From: CAZMPJ01 sp964568455
Lineage (GTDB): Bacteria; Margulisbacteria; WOR-1; O2-12-FULL-45-9
Assembly (NCBI GenBank): GCA_964568455.1
Contig: CAZMPJ010000006.1
Location: 20,671 to 84,670, forward strand
DNA: 64,000 nt
Direction of reading: 5' to 3'
The notes below the pieces were generated by a model. That model was not told where the DNA came from. It worked only from the letters and a program-made list of their open reading frames with translations, and searched no databases. The translations under genes were made by a program, and so were the position numbers. Positions within the stretch are counted from its first letter, which is position 1, and each line of letters opens with the position of its first letter. This document shows positions 23,566-33,355 of the stretch, in pieces.

Positions 23566-25859
23566 TAATAATATTCTACCTCTAAATAAGGTTTATTGGA
23601 ACTAGAATCATCTGATTTAAAATAAACAACATTTGAAGTACTTAAGTTAGTTGAAATATAAGCTAAACCATTATTAGTAGTTGTACCATCTACCCAGGCC
23701 TGTACCGCTTCTGTAATATCAATGCTAACCCATCCGCCAATATCGGCATCGGTAAATGTCTGTTGCGCTACATAAGCACCAGTTGTAGACGGCCGAGTAT
23801 TATAAGTTACAGTTGATTCATCCCAGCTTGAATCAACATTATAAAACCGAACAGTTGGATCACTTTGGGTAACATTGGTCACATAAAATTTCATAAGCGC
23901 ACTATCAATAGTAGAACTGGAAGGGATATTAGAAACATCATATTTAATTAAGCCAATAATATCAGAAGCAAATTTACCACACCAGGTATATGTTTGGCCA
24001 TCATAATTTAAACCACTAGAATTTACTTGATTATTACTACTCAACACATAGGTATTGCTAGAAGCAGTAATGGTAGCACTTTCATTTGCTGAAATGGTGG
24101 TTGTAGTACTAGTAGTAGAAGTAGTACTTACTGAACTAAAATTAACCTCCATAGTATAATCATCACCAGCACTAATTCGCAAAAGCGTACTTGATGTTGC
24201 AGCACTATAACCGGTTTTAGTTAGTTTAAATTTATAGGTTAAGCTAGTACCAGAATCAACCACAATACGAGCGATGCCTTGTGAATTTGTGGTTTTTCCA
24301 GTATCAGAATAAGTACTACCTCCATTTGAGCTAAAATAAACTTTTGCTCCAGAAAGATTAGAGCTAATTACCACCACTGCCTTGCTCATTTTTTCACAAA
24401 CACCAAGCAAAGCTTTATAAGCATTTAATTTGTACCCCATACTTTTATCGGTGGAAAGAGAATCTGTGTAACTAGAAGATTTTAAAATGGATTTTACCTC
24501 TGCCACAGTTAAATCATAACCATGTTTGTCTGCCAGAGAAAACATTAAAGAAATTGTCCCGGTCACAAAAGGAGCAGCCACTGATGTGCCATTGACTGGA
24601 GTAAAAGTAAATTTAGGGTTATCAAGAGTATAAACACTTTCACCTGGTGCAGCAATATCAACAGTTGAACCATAGTTGCTACCTTCAGCTGCGGTGAGAT
24701 AGTAGCGGGCATCACTACTATCTATGCCACCAACAGATATAACTGAATCATAGTCAGCAGTTAAACATGACGGATAATGCCCTGCACCATCATTATTAGT
24801 ATTACCAGCAGAGGTAACAATCATAATATTTTTACTTTCGGCTAAAGCGGCCAAAGCTTTAAATTGGTCAATATGCGGTTGGTTATTAGCAAAAACTAAA
24901 AATCGCGGCCGCAAAAAACTACCAGTGCTGCAGTTAATTACTTTTACGCCATTATAAATTGCAGTAGATAAAGCGTTAATATAAGTTTGGCAGTCAGCCT
25001 CACCAGATGAAGCACGGAAAGGATAAAACCAGGAATTCCAATTCATGCCTGCCATATAATTACTATTATTTCCTTTAGCGACAATAATACCCGCTACCCT
25101 AATAGCATGATGATCGCTATTATCTGAAGAATAACCATTTTCCGTGTCTACGGTTGGGTCATCGTCATTATCAATCCGATCAGAACCCGCAGCAAATTGA
25201 AGACGAGAAGAGTCTATTTCATTTTGGAAATTAGTTCTGGTTGTACCGCTTAAAGCTGTTCCTCCGCGATAAAGACCATTATCAATCATGCCAATGGTAA
25301 CTGAAGTTTCACCTGTGGTTAAATCCCAAGCTGCTTCTGCTGAAATAGCAATAAACATCCAATTATAATCACTATCATTATAATATTCATCATTAGGAGT
25401 TAATTCTAAATACAAAATCGGATTAGTCCCAGCCGCGTCAATTACGCTGGAAGAATCTAGCGTATTAGCAAAAACTTGAGCACTGGTTCCCGAAGGAACT
25501 GAGATTTGATAAGCGCCAGTATAAGAATTAGAGCCAATAATAGAACCACCTTCTGTCGCAAGCAAAGTCTCTAAATCTGATTGGGTTTGGCCTGAAGCAA
25601 GGGTAACAACTACCTGATTATTCATGACTTCCTGAGTAGCACTAACTCCTGATTCATAAGTAACTAAAATAGTAGTAACATTTTCTTCTCTAAAGGTAGG
25701 ATTACTAATACTAATAGTGGTTGAAGTTGTGCTAGTAGTTGTAGTAGCAGCATCTCCACCCGAGCTACCGCAACCAATGGGAAGGGAAAGAAGCATTGGA
25801 ATTAAAGCAATAAAAATCAAAGCAATTAAAACATGTGGTCTATTTTTCATAAAAGACAC
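23565..25859 (-). CDS. Surface subtilisin-like protease (S8) lipoprotein with DNRLRE domain
   Basis: A 764-residue precursor. Its N-terminal hydrophobic segment ends at LPIGC, a likely lipobox. A Thr/Ser linker, an inhibitor_I9-like prodomain (VTYESGVSATQEVM..., QISVPSGTS), and then the S8 domain follow: catalytic Asp in GMIDNGLY, His in DHHAIRVAGII, Ser in NGTSVAAPFVTGTISL. An Ig-like carboxypeptidase-regulatory segment and a second Thr-rich linker lead to a C-terminal DNRLRE/CBM-like domain (SWDESTVTYNTRP, VSIDITEAVQAWVDG). It is probably displayed on the cell surface. First gene of the operon with TMEM175 and the serine hydrolase. Confidence 0.9.
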   Translation of the reverse strand: MSFMKNRPHVLIALIFIALIPMLLSLPIGCGSSGGDAATTTTSTTSTTISISNPTFREENVTTILVTYESGVSATQEVMNNQVVVTLASGQTQSDLETLLATEGGSIIGSNSYTGAYQISVPSGTSAQVFANTLDSSSVIDAAGTNPILYLELTPNDEYYNDSDYNWMFIAISAEAAWDLTTGETSVTIGMIDNGLYRGGTALSGTTRTNFQNEIDSSRLQFAAGSDRIDNDDDPTVDTENGYSSDNSDHHAIRVAGIIVAKGNNSNYMAGMNWNSWFYPFRASSGEADCQTYINALSTAIYNGVKVINCSTGSFLRPRFLVFANNQPHIDQFKALAALAESKNIMIVTSAGNTNNDGAGHYPSCLTADYDSVISVGGIDSSDARYYLTAAEGSNYGSTVDIAAPGESVYTLDNPKFTFTPVNGTSVAAPFVTGTISLMFSLADKHGYDLTVAEVKSILKSSSYTDSLSTDKSMGYKLNAYKALLGVCEKMSKAVVVISSNLSGAKVYFSSNGGSTYSDTGKTTNSQGIARIVVDSGTSLTYKFKLTKTGYSAATSSTLLRISAGDDYTMEVNFSSVSTTSTTSTTTTISANESATITASSNTYVLSSNNQVNSSGLNYDGQTYTWCGKFASDIIGLIKYDVSNIPSSSTIDSALMKFYVTNVTQSDPTVRFYNVDSSWDESTVTYNTRPSTTGAYVAQQTFTDADIGGWVSIDITEAVQAWVDGTTTNNGLAYISTNLSTSNVVYFKSDDSSSNKPYLEVEYY

Positions 25860-25924
25860 CTCTTAAAGGTAATTATACTCTCATGAAAATCAAATTCAAG
25901 AAGAAACTAAAGTAAATTAACTTC

Positions 25925-26926
25925 TCAGGGTAAAGTGTAGTCATAGTCTAAATCATCAACAAAAGGTAATCTTAATCGATTATGAAAAGTAACTTCCGTA
26001 CCATAAAAACCCTCTTTTACCCCCAACCAAGCAATCGGCCAATGTTCATCCATTGTATCTTCGCTAGTTAAATCCCTTTCCCAATCATAAACAGCTCGAG
26101 TATTATCAAAAAAATCATCCAACTCAGGATAAGCGCGTCTGACTAAGCCTTCCACACTAAGATCGTTTCCTAACCAGCCTAGCTCAACTGCTTTTTTCTG
26201 AGCAGCGCTTATCGCTTGATCAAAAAGATCTCTATAGGCTCCAGCATGAGCAACAATCCGCTCGGCAAATTCTCCTGGCTGCATACCAATAGTGATAGCA
26301 GGATCTTGTTTTATGGCAGCAGTTAAGCGCGGAACAGACAAGGAAAATTGCCGTTGAATTTCTGGAGGGATACGCTGATCACCAAGAGGTTTTAAGCCCA
26401 TAAGCCCAACCTGAAAAGCTGTTACTCCTCGCACACTCATATTAACACCTTCTATGATTTGTCCAACTATTTTAGTCAGAGAAAATTCAGCTGTTTCTGG
26501 AGAAAAAAAGATTCTGGTTAGAGAAAGTTCGCTATGAGCTAAAGCAGTGGCTCCACCACTAAGCTTGGCTGTTGTTCTAAAAAAATGACGCCTACTCATA
26601 CCAAAATCCCGTGCTAAAAATTCACCAGCATCTCTAATTATCATATCCCTCAAAGAGGTCGCCACCGGTTGCAGACCTTCCATTTCATGTAAAACTGTTA
26701 ATGCCAGTAAATCTCTTTCAGAACATTTTTTAATTGCTCGCACCAAATCTCTTCCTGGCCTATCTAAATTAAGCGTAGTTAACAAACACAAATCAGCTAT
26801 AAGGAAATCTAATTTTTTCTTCCCTAATTCCAAAGCCTCCTGTGATAGTCTATTAACCTGAGAAGTGGTCATCCTCTTCCCAAACATAGTCTGAATAGCT
26901 TGTGACAAGATTCTAGTGATTCTCAT
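25925..26926 (-). CDS. Unknown protein in the kinase cassette
   Basis: I do not recognise this 333-residue protein. The first 110 residues are helical (QVNRLSQEALELGKKKLDF; LVRAIKKCSERDLLALTVLHEM). At about residues 111-132 a twin-arginine-like stretch MSRRHFFRTTAKLSGGATA appears internally, where it could be an import signal only if translation began nearby; an in-frame ATG is present there. The C-terminus is acidic (FVDDLDYDYTLP). It overlaps the preceding kinase gene by 4 bases, so it is co-translated and may be the kinase target or partner. Confidence 0.6.
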   Translation of the reverse strand: MRITRILSQAIQTMFGKRMTTSQVNRLSQEALELGKKKLDFLIADLCLLTTLNLDRPGRDLVRAIKKCSERDLLALTVLHEMEGLQPVATSLRDMIIRDAGEFLARDFGMSRRHFFRTTAKLSGGATALAHSELSLTRIFFSPETAEFSLTKIVGQIIEGVNMSVRGVTAFQVGLMGLKPLGDQRIPPEIQRQFSLSVPRLTAAIKQDPAITIGMQPGEFAERIVAHAGAYRDLFDQAISAAQKKAVELGWLGNDLSVEGLVRRAYPELDDFFDNTRAVYDWERDLTSEDTMDEHWPIAWLGVKEGFYGTEVTFHNRLRLPFVDDLDYDYTLP

Positions 26927-27837
26927 CCCGCTAACTCCCTCCTCACTTCTTCAAAATCCCGCATAAACTCCTGTGGGTCAGAGATGCGATCTTTAATATC
27001 TTTTGTGCAATTTTTTAAAAGAAATTCTCGTAAAGGTTCAGGAATCATAGAATTACTAAATATTTGCGCGTAATCTATATTGTCAAACGCCGCTGCATCA
27101 ATTTTCTGCCCCTTAAAATGCTTGTTAAACGACCTACCCATTACTAAAGTGTATATAGTAATACCCATAGCATAAAAATCTCTGCGATGATCCGGAAAAT
27201 GGCCAAGAAAAGCTTCACGAGGCAAATACGGCGGGGACCCATCTAATCTTCGTGCTGGTATAATACCAGCAGCGTATAATGCTCCGATTTGAAAATCAAA
27301 TATTTTCCAAAGCTGCTCTGTAACCTCCATGATATTATCCGGTTTAATATCTCCATGCAGTCTACCATTATGCCACAAAGGCAATAGAGCCTGCGCAATT
27401 CCAAACATGTGATTAACAACTTGTATAGGATTCAGGCCTTCATGAATTCCAGCCATACGTCGCTCCAGCCGCGTTAAATCAAGCAATCCTCGCCCCTCAA
27501 TCACATCAGCCAAAGTCCTCCCCTCCATAAATTCCATAGCAAAATAACCAACTTCTATTGGTCCAGCTAAGCCAATCTTAAACATATTGTCATCTGCCGG
27601 CCCAGTATATATTGCTCTTGAATTTTCATCAATTTTTACAACGTTTGGGTGGATTATCCTATTGTCACAAATAAAATCATGTTCCGGCCAAACCAGCTTT
27701 CTTTCTCCCAACTTAATTACTTCATTACTATCAGTTTTATATAAAATCATACCTGTGTTTCTTCGCCTAGCAAGACACTCAACAGGAGTACGAGATCCTA
27801 TTCTTGCTGGTAAAGCTGGATATGTTCGCATTTTCAT
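26923..27837 (-). CDS. Serine/threonine protein kinase-like protein (divergent N-lobe)
   Basis: The 304-residue protein keeps the kinase C-lobe: HGDIKPDNIM (HRD replaced by HGD, Asp, Lys and Asn present), IFDFQIG for DFG, SPPYLPREAF for the APE region, and RRDFYAMGITIYTLVMG for helix F. The N-lobe is divergent: no glycine-rich loop is visible, and a possible ATP lysine is in NEVIKLG. EFMEGRTLADVI is a good hinge. It lies one base after another kinase gene and overlaps an unknown gene. Kinase activity is plausible but not assured. Confidence 0.75.
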   Translation of the reverse strand: MKMRTYPALPARIGSRTPVECLARRRNTGMILYKTDSNEVIKLGERKLVWPEHDFICDNRIIHPNVVKIDENSRAIYTGPADDNMFKIGLAGPIEVGYFAMEFMEGRTLADVIEGRGLLDLTRLERRMAGIHEGLNPIQVVNHMFGIAQALLPLWHNGRLHGDIKPDNIMEVTEQLWKIFDFQIGALYAAGIIPARRLDGSPPYLPREAFLGHFPDHRRDFYAMGITIYTLVMGRSFNKHFKGQKIDAAAFDNIDYAQIFSNSMIPEPLREFLLKNCTKDIKDRISDPQEFMRDFEEVRRELAG

Positions 27838-27838
27838 C

Positions 27839-28645
27839 TCACTCCCACCTAATATCCTTTAACAAGGCAAATCTTTCCATAAATTCAAGGGGATCCTTAA
27901 TGCGTAGGCTTAAATCACTACCACAACATCTTTTTAATAGGTTTTTAAAAGCTCTAGGAAATCCAATAATTAAAGGATGAGCAAAATCATCAACAATGCT
28001 TGAAACATAACCTTGGCTTTCTGTTAAAACATGCGAACCCACCATTGATTCTAGGGCTATAACCCCTAAAGCATAAAAATCTATTTGAGGAGAAGGAACA
28101 TAATCTGGATCATAGCCAGGAAACCTTTCAGGTGCGGCATAAGCAAAAATACTAGGAATACCATAAGCATCACAAACTCCTGCCTGATACTGAGCTGTAG
28201 AATGAAAATCGTAAAGCACCCACCCCCTATCATTGTGAACAATCACGTTTGAGGGCTGTATATCACCATGTTGTAAATTTGCCTTCCACACAGGAAGAAG
28301 ACCTTGGGCAATCGATAAAATTTGATTAATAACTTCAATATAGTTAATGGCTCCAACTTGTATTAAATGATCATGTAAAGTTGAACCTTCAAGTAATTCG
28401 ACCACAACATAGCCAAGTCCTTTGTGCTTACCACAAGAAACTGCCTCAACAATGCTTGGATAGCCAGCAAGACGCAAAATCGCGTGTTCCACAAAAGGAA
28501 CCGCACTATGCGCTTCATCAGCAGCAATTTTAACTACTACTTTTCTACCGGTACGCGAAAGACCTTCATAAACATCATTATAATGAGTAGCTGCAATAGT
28601 TTTTTGAATTCGATACGAACCTATCTTGATTGGCATGTTTACCAT
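27839..28645 (-). CDS. Serine/threonine protein kinase-like protein
   Basis: A compact 268-residue kinase domain without membrane or sensor domains. It has a degenerate Gly-loop (KTIAATHYNDVYEG), the ATP lysine in KVVVKIA, hinge VVELLEGSTLHDHL, catalytic loop HGDIQPSNVIV, DFHST for DFG, AAPERF for APE, and IDFYALGVIALESMVG. All essential residues are present although HRD reads HGD. It heads a three-gene cassette with a second kinase and an unknown protein. An alternative in-frame ATG is three codons downstream. Confidence 0.8.
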   Translation of the reverse strand: MVNMPIKIGSYRIQKTIAATHYNDVYEGLSRTGRKVVVKIAADEAHSAVPFVEHAILRLAGYPSIVEAVSCGKHKGLGYVVVELLEGSTLHDHLIQVGAINYIEVINQILSIAQGLLPVWKANLQHGDIQPSNVIVHNDRGWVLYDFHSTAQYQAGVCDAYGIPSIFAYAAPERFPGYDPDYVPSPQIDFYALGVIALESMVGSHVLTESQGYVSSIVDDFAHPLIIGFPRAFKNLLKRCCGSDLSLRIKDPLEFMERFALLKDIRWE

Positions 28646-28680
28646 GCCTTTTTATCGTGAAGTTATGAGAAAAATTTCAG

Positions 28681-28998
28681 CTAAGCTTGGTTACGTAGTT
28701 CAAGTCCTAGAAAATAGCTCAATACAGTCCGCAGAACAATAATCGCGGCTAGCATGCCAATATCATTCCAATCCGGTCGGGTAATGGTTCGAATAATATC
28801 CGCAGCAATAAAAAATTCTAAGCCTAAAATTAGATAAGAACCAAGTTTCTGCCGCATTTGGCGTTTTGATTGCGCGTCATCAGAAAAAAGATCAAACAAG
28901 AAATCTTTTAAAACAAATAAAATTCCCCAAACAATTACTAACGTACCAACAATGCTAATCGCTCTAATCAACAACTGGATCAATTCAAAAAAGCCCAT
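28681..28998 (-). CDS. DUF1622 family membrane protein
   Basis: The 105-residue protein has three predicted membrane helices (LLIRAISIVGTLVIVWGIL; LILGLEFFIAADIIRTI; LAAIIVLRTVLSYFLGLEL). The KLGSYLILGLEFFIAADII and LRTVLSYFLGLEL signatures match DUF1622. Function unknown. A CAAGGAGG site precedes the ATG. It follows carB on the same strand with a short gap, though no functional link is apparent. Confidence 0.85.
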   Translation of the reverse strand: MGFFELIQLLIRAISIVGTLVIVWGILFVLKDFLFDLFSDDAQSKRQMRQKLGSYLILGLEFFIAADIIRTITRPDWNDIGMLAAIIVLRTVLSYFLGLELRNQA

Positions 28999-29016
28999 AA
29001 TTATGTTCCTCCTTGT

Positions 29017-32000
29017 TTAAGAATGATAGTCCTGCAAAGCTTTTACGTCAAACCCTTTTTTCTTAACTGCCTCTAGACCATTAACCGTAGCAGAAGCGCC
29101 AGCAATCGTAGTAATCAAAGGAACATTGTGCATAACTGCTAAAGCGCGGATTTTAGCCTCGTCAATCTTGGTTTTTTTACCACCAGGAGTATTAATTAAA
29201 AAAGAAATTTCTTCTTTATTAATCAAATCTAAAATTGTTTGCCCGCCTGCCCCCAACTTAGCCACAGTTTTAACTTTAATACTATTTTTTCTAAGCGCTT
29301 TGGCAGTTCCAGACGTAGCAACAATAGAATAGCCTAAGTCCACTAATTTTTTCACTAAGAAAATAATAGAACGTTTATCTTTATTTTTAACACTAACAAA
29401 CACATTGCCAGATGAAGGAAAACGCTGACCAGCCGCCACTTGCGCTTTCATAAAAGCCTGACCATAATCAGTATCAATCCCCATCACCTCTCCAGTAGAT
29501 TTCATTTCCGGACCCAAGATAGCATCTGCCCCTGGAAAACGGTTAAAAGGAAAAACTGCTTCTTTTACCGCCACATGCTCAACCTCAATTTCTTTTTCAA
29601 TTCCCTGCTGCTTTAAAGTTTTACCAATCATAACCTTGGTAGCAACCTTAGCCCAGGGAATCCCGGTAACCTTGCTAACATAAGGTATAGTACGTGAAGC
29701 ACGGGGGTTAACCTCTAAAACATACAAGGTATCTCCTTGCACCGCGTACTGAATATTCATTAATCCTTTTACTTTTAATTCTTTGGCCAAGGCATAAGTA
29801 GCTTGTTTTATTTCTTCAATCATCTCATCTGATAGAGAAAAAGAAGGAATAACACAAGCAGAATCACCAGAATGGATACCTGCTTCTTCAATATGCTCCA
29901 TAATTCCACAAACCACGGTTTTGCGTCCGTCTGAAACAGCATCAACATCAATTTCAATGGCATCTTCTAAAAACTTATCAATTAAAATTGGGTGTTCTGG
30001 AGAAACATCCACTGCCCAACGCATAAACTGCTCAAGACTGCTATCATCGTAAACAATTTCCATGGCTCGACCACCCAAGACATAAGAAGGTCGCACCAAA
30101 ACCGGGTAACCAATCTTTTTAGCTACTTTTTTAGCTTGCTCAAAAAACTTAGCTGTACCATTGGAAGGTTGTTTTAATTTTAATTTTTTAAGCAGGCGCT
30201 GAAAAAGCTTTCGATCTTCAGCTCGATCAATACTTTTTGGAGAAGTCCCAATAATTTTTCCGCCGGATTTTTGGATCGGCAATGCCAAATTAAGTGGGGT
30301 TTGGCCACCAAATTGAACAATAATCCCATCTGGTTTTTCTTTTTCAATAATATGTACCACATCTTCTTTGGTCAATGGCTCAAAATAGAGTTTATCTGAA
30401 GTGTCATAGTCAGTAGAAACAGTTTCTGGATTGGAGTTAACCATAATTGATTCATAACCTTCTTCGCGCAAGGCAAAAGAAGCATGACAACAACAATAAT
30501 CAAATTCAATTCCCTGACCAATGCGGTTAGGCCCACCGCCCAAGATCATAACCTTTTTCTTTTTTGAAGGCTTTGATTCACACTCTGTTTCATAAGTTGA
30601 ATAGTAATAAGGGGTGAATGCGGGAAATTCTGCTGCGCAGGTATCAACCAGTTTATAAACCGGTTTAACTTTTTGTTCCTGACGCAGTTGTTTAACTTTT
30701 TCCTCGGTTGTACCTTGTAAATAAGCTATTTGCCGATCAGAAAACCCCAGGCGTTTCATTTCAAAAAGAGATTTTTCCTGCTTAGGCGCCTCTAAGATTT
30801 GTTTCATGTTTTCTAAAAACCAAGGATCAACGTGAGTTAATCGATACAACTCTTCAGTCGACATACCTTGTTCAATAGCATATTTTATATAAAAAATCCT
30901 GCGATCATTGGGAATTTTAAGATGCTCAACCAGTTTTTCAGGCTCAATAAAAGATTTTCCATCATTTCCCAAGCCAAAACGGCCTACTTCAAGCGAGCGC
31001 AGGCCTTTTTGCAAAGCTTCTTTAAAAGTACGGCCAATCGCCATGGTTTCGCCCACTGACTTCATGGAAGTATTTAACACTGCGTCTGCATCTTTAAATT
31101 TTTCAAAAGTAAAACGCGGTATTTTTATCACGCAATAATCAATGCTCGGTTCAAAAGAAGCCGGAGTTTCTTTGGTAATATCATTTTGAATCTCATCTAA
31201 AGTGTAACCAACCGACAGTTTTGCTGCAAATTTAGCAATTGGAAATCCAGTAGCTTTAGAAGCTAAGGCAGATGAACGCGATACCCTGGGATTCATTTCG
31301 ATAATCACCATGCGGCCATCTTTTGGATTAACTGCATACTGAATATTTGACCCACCAGTTTCAACACCAATTGCTCTGATACAGCGAATAGAAGCATCGC
31401 GCATGGCTTGATATTCTTTGTCAGTTAAAGTTTGCGCTGGAGCCACAGTAATGGAATCGCCGGTATGAATACCCATAGCATCAAAGTTTTCAATGGAACA
31501 GATAATAACAACATTGTCGTTTTTATCCCGCATAACCTCTAGTTCAAATTCTTTCCAACCAGTTAAATCTTCTTCAATCAAAACTTCATGAGTAGGAGAA
31601 AGCTCTTGGCCATATTTAACTATTTTTTCATATTCTTCCGGAGTTTTTGCTACACCAGAACCAGTCCCGCCTAGAGTAAAACTAGGTCGTATAATCGCAG
31701 GCAAGCCAACAGTTTTTAATATCTCTTTTGCTTCTTTCCAATTGCGAGCGCAACCACTTTTAGGAAGATCAATTTTTGCTTTTTGCATAGCATCTTTAAA
31801 TTGCTGACGATCTTCCGCTCGCTTAATAGCCTCAAGATTGGCCCCAATCATTTCAACATTAAATTTTTCTAAGATGCCCTGCTCTGCCACTGCCACAGCG
31901 GTATTAAGACCAGTTTGTCCGCCCAGCGTAGGCAATAGTGCATCTGGTCTTTCTTTTTCAATTATTTTGGCCACAATTTCCGGGGTAACCGGTTCAATAT

Positions 32001-32193
32001 AAGTGCGGTTAGCCATTTCAGGATCAGTCATAATAGTAGCAGGATTGGAGTTAACAAGAACAACTTCATAACCTTCTTCACGCAAAGCTTTGCACGCTTG
32101 AGAACCAGAATAATCAAATTCACAAGCCTGGCCAATAATAATCGGCCCTGCCCCAATGATCATTATTTTATGAATATCAGCTCTTTTAGGCAC
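29017..32193 (-). CDS. carB: Carbamoyl-phosphate synthase large subunit
   Basis: Makes carbamoyl phosphate from bicarbonate, ammonia and two ATP for pyrimidine and arginine synthesis. The 1058 residues show the internal duplication: [19 protein letters not shown] at the start and [19 protein letters not shown] near residue 560, each followed by an ATP-grasp domain ([16 protein letters not shown]). A C-terminal MGS-like allosteric domain ([11 protein letters not shown]) completes it. Normal length. It overlaps carA by 8 bases. Confidence 0.98.
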   Translation of the reverse strand: MPKRADIHKIMIIGAGPIIIGQACEFDYSGSQACKALREEGYEVVLVNSNPATIMTDPEMANRTYIEPVTPEIVAKIIEKERPDALLPTLGGQTGLNTAVAVAEQGILEKFNVEMIGANLEAIKRAEDRQQFKDAMQKAKIDLPKSGCARNWKEAKEILKTVGLPAIIRPSFTLGGTGSGVAKTPEEYEKIVKYGQELSPTHEVLIEEDLTGWKEFELEVMRDKNDNVVIICSIENFDAMGIHTGDSITVAPAQTLTDKEYQAMRDASIRCIRAIGVETGGSNIQYAVNPKDGRMVIIEMNPRVSRSSALASKATGFPIAKFAAKLSVGYTLDEIQNDITKETPASFEPSIDYCVIKIPRFTFEKFKDADAVLNTSMKSVGETMAIGRTFKEALQKGLRSLEVGRFGLGNDGKSFIEPEKLVEHLKIPNDRRIFYIKYAIEQGMSTEELYRLTHVDPWFLENMKQILEAPKQEKSLFEMKRLGFSDRQIAYLQGTTEEKVKQLRQEQKVKPVYKLVDTCAAEFPAFTPYYYSTYETECESKPSKKKKVMILGGGPNRIGQGIEFDYCCCHASFALREEGYESIMVNSNPETVSTDYDTSDKLYFEPLTKEDVVHIIEKEKPDGIIVQFGGQTPLNLALPIQKSGGKIIGTSPKSIDRAEDRKLFQRLLKKLKLKQPSNGTAKFFEQAKKVAKKIGYPVLVRPSYVLGGRAMEIVYDDSSLEQFMRWAVDVSPEHPILIDKFLEDAIEIDVDAVSDGRKTVVCGIMEHIEEAGIHSGDSACVIPSFSLSDEMIEEIKQATYALAKELKVKGLMNIQYAVQGDTLYVLEVNPRASRTIPYVSKVTGIPWAKVATKVMIGKTLKQQGIEKEIEVEHVAVKEAVFPFNRFPGADAILGPEMKSTGEVMGIDTDYGQAFMKAQVAAGQRFPSSGNVFVSVKNKDKRSIIFLVKKLVDLGYSIVATSGTAKALRKNSIKVKTVAKLGAGGQTILDLINKEEISFLINTPGGKKTKIDEAKIRALAVMHNVPLITTIAGASATVNGLEAVKKKGFDVKALQDYHS

Positions 32194-33301
32194 GTTTCAT
32201 TAACCTCGCAAATTCTTCAAAAAGATAGGCTGCATCATGCGGGCCAGGAGCAGCTTCTGGATGATATTGTACTGAAAAAATCGGCAAAGATTTGTGTCGC
32301 ATACCTTCTACTGTTTTATCATTAAGATTAATATGAGTTAACTCCACTTCTTTATCAGGAATAGAATCAATATCAACTGCAAACCCATGATTTTGCGCGG
32401 TGATAGCAACCTTTTTAGTTTTCAAGTCCATAACCGGCTGGTTACCACCATGATGGCCAAATTTTAGTTTATAAGTTTTTCCACCAAAGGCCAGTCCTAA
32501 AAGTTGGTTACCCAAACAAATGCCAAAGATTGGTTTCTTACCAATCAATTTTTTAATATTTTTAATGGCATAAGTAACCGCGGCTGGATCTGCCGGTCCA
32601 TTGGAAAGAAAAATACCATCGGGATTGGTTTTTAAAATATCTTCAGCCGGATACTTAGCAGGGTAAACAGTAACTCGGCAACCCACTCGCTGTAAGTGTC
32701 TTAAAATATTAAATTTTATTCCATAATCATAGGCAGCCACTTCAAATTTTGGATTTTGGATTTTGGATTTTGGATTTTGAGCGAAGCGAGTGTCGTTCCA
32801 AACATAAGGTTCTTTGCAGGTCACCACTTTAACTAGATCAACTCCATCTACTCCAGGACAAGCTTTGGCTTTTTCCACCAAACTTTTTTTATTAAAATCA
32901 ATAGTTGAAATAATTCCTTTTAAGGCGCCTTGGGTACGGAGTTTTTTCGTCAAAGCTCTAGTATCAATACCTTCAATGCCAATAATATTGTGTTTTTTTA
33001 GATAATCTGAAAGAGTGGAAGTTTTGCGATGATTAGAAGCAATCACGCTATTTTCACGTACAATAAATGCTTCCACTTGAGGAATTTGGGACTCAATATC
33101 CTCGTCATTAACCCCATAATTTCCAATCAAAGGATAAGTCATAGTAATAATTTGGCCTTTATAAGAGGGGTCAGTTAAAATTTCCTGGTAACCAGTAAGT
33201 GAGGTATTGAAAACAATTTCGCCAGTCTTTTCGCCTGCTGCTCCAAAAGACTGTCCGTGAAAAACCGATCCATCTTCAAGTACAAGAATTGCTTTTGTCA
33301 T
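32186..33301 (-). CDS. carA: Carbamoyl-phosphate synthase small subunit, with heptad-repeat insertion
   Basis: Glutaminase subunit that feeds ammonia to CarB. Of 371 residues, the N-terminal CPSase domain ([14 protein letters not shown]) is followed by a class I amidotransferase domain with nucleophile Cys in [11 protein letters not shown] and the His-Glu pair in QYHPEAAPG. Between EPYVWNDTR and [11 protein letters not shown] lies an extra segment [10 protein letters not shown] encoded by a TTTTGGA heptanucleotide repeat; it sits in the linker before the glutaminase domain. A strong promoter precedes the gene and carB follows. Confidence 0.97.
   Translation of the reverse strand: MTKAILVLEDGSVFHGQSFGAAGEKTGEIVFNTSLTGYQEILTDPSYKGQIITMTYPLIGNYGVNDEDIESQIPQVEAFIVRENSVIASNHRKTSTLSDYLKKHNIIGIEGIDTRALTKKLRTQGALKGIISTIDFNKKSLVEKAKACPGVDGVDLVKVVTCKEPYVWNDTRFAQNPKSKIQNPKFEVAAYDYGIKFNILRHLQRVGCRVTVYPAKYPAEDILKTNPDGIFLSNGPADPAAVTYAIKNIKKLIGKKPIFGICLGNQLLGLAFGGKTYKLKFGHHGGNQPVMDLKTKKVAITAQNHGFAVDIDSIPDKEVELTHINLNDKTVEGMRHKSLPIFSVQYHPEAAPGPHDAAYLFEEFARLMKRA
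32747..32780. repeat. Heptanucleotide tandem repeat (TTTTGGA)x4 inside carA
   Basis: Four exact copies of TTTTGGA are followed by a partial copy and then GAGCGAAGCGAG. On the coding strand the repeat reads as the IQNPKSK peptide known from heptamer repeats in many genomes. Because 21 bases equal seven codons, all three frames are used in turn and the frame stays open. Confidence 0.9.
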
Positions 33302-33318
33302 TAATCATGACCTTGTTA

Positions 33319-33347
33319 ATTATATCGGAAAACCCAACCCTTATCAA
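33319..33347 (-). promoter_or_regulatory. Promoter of carAB
   Basis: TTGATA (33342-33347, minus strand) and TATAAT (33319-33324) are separated by exactly 17 bases. The ATG is 17 bases beyond the -10 box with a weak AAGGT site between. There is no room for a pyrimidine attenuator. Confidence 0.75.
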
Positions 33348-33355
33348 GACGGTAA

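Noticed and set aside
26540..26600. Tat export signal for the unknown protein in the kinase cassette
   Set aside because: The twin-arginine-like stretch is at about residue 113, not at the N-terminus, and the frame upstream is coupled to the kinase gene; export would need an internal start without a visible ribosome site.
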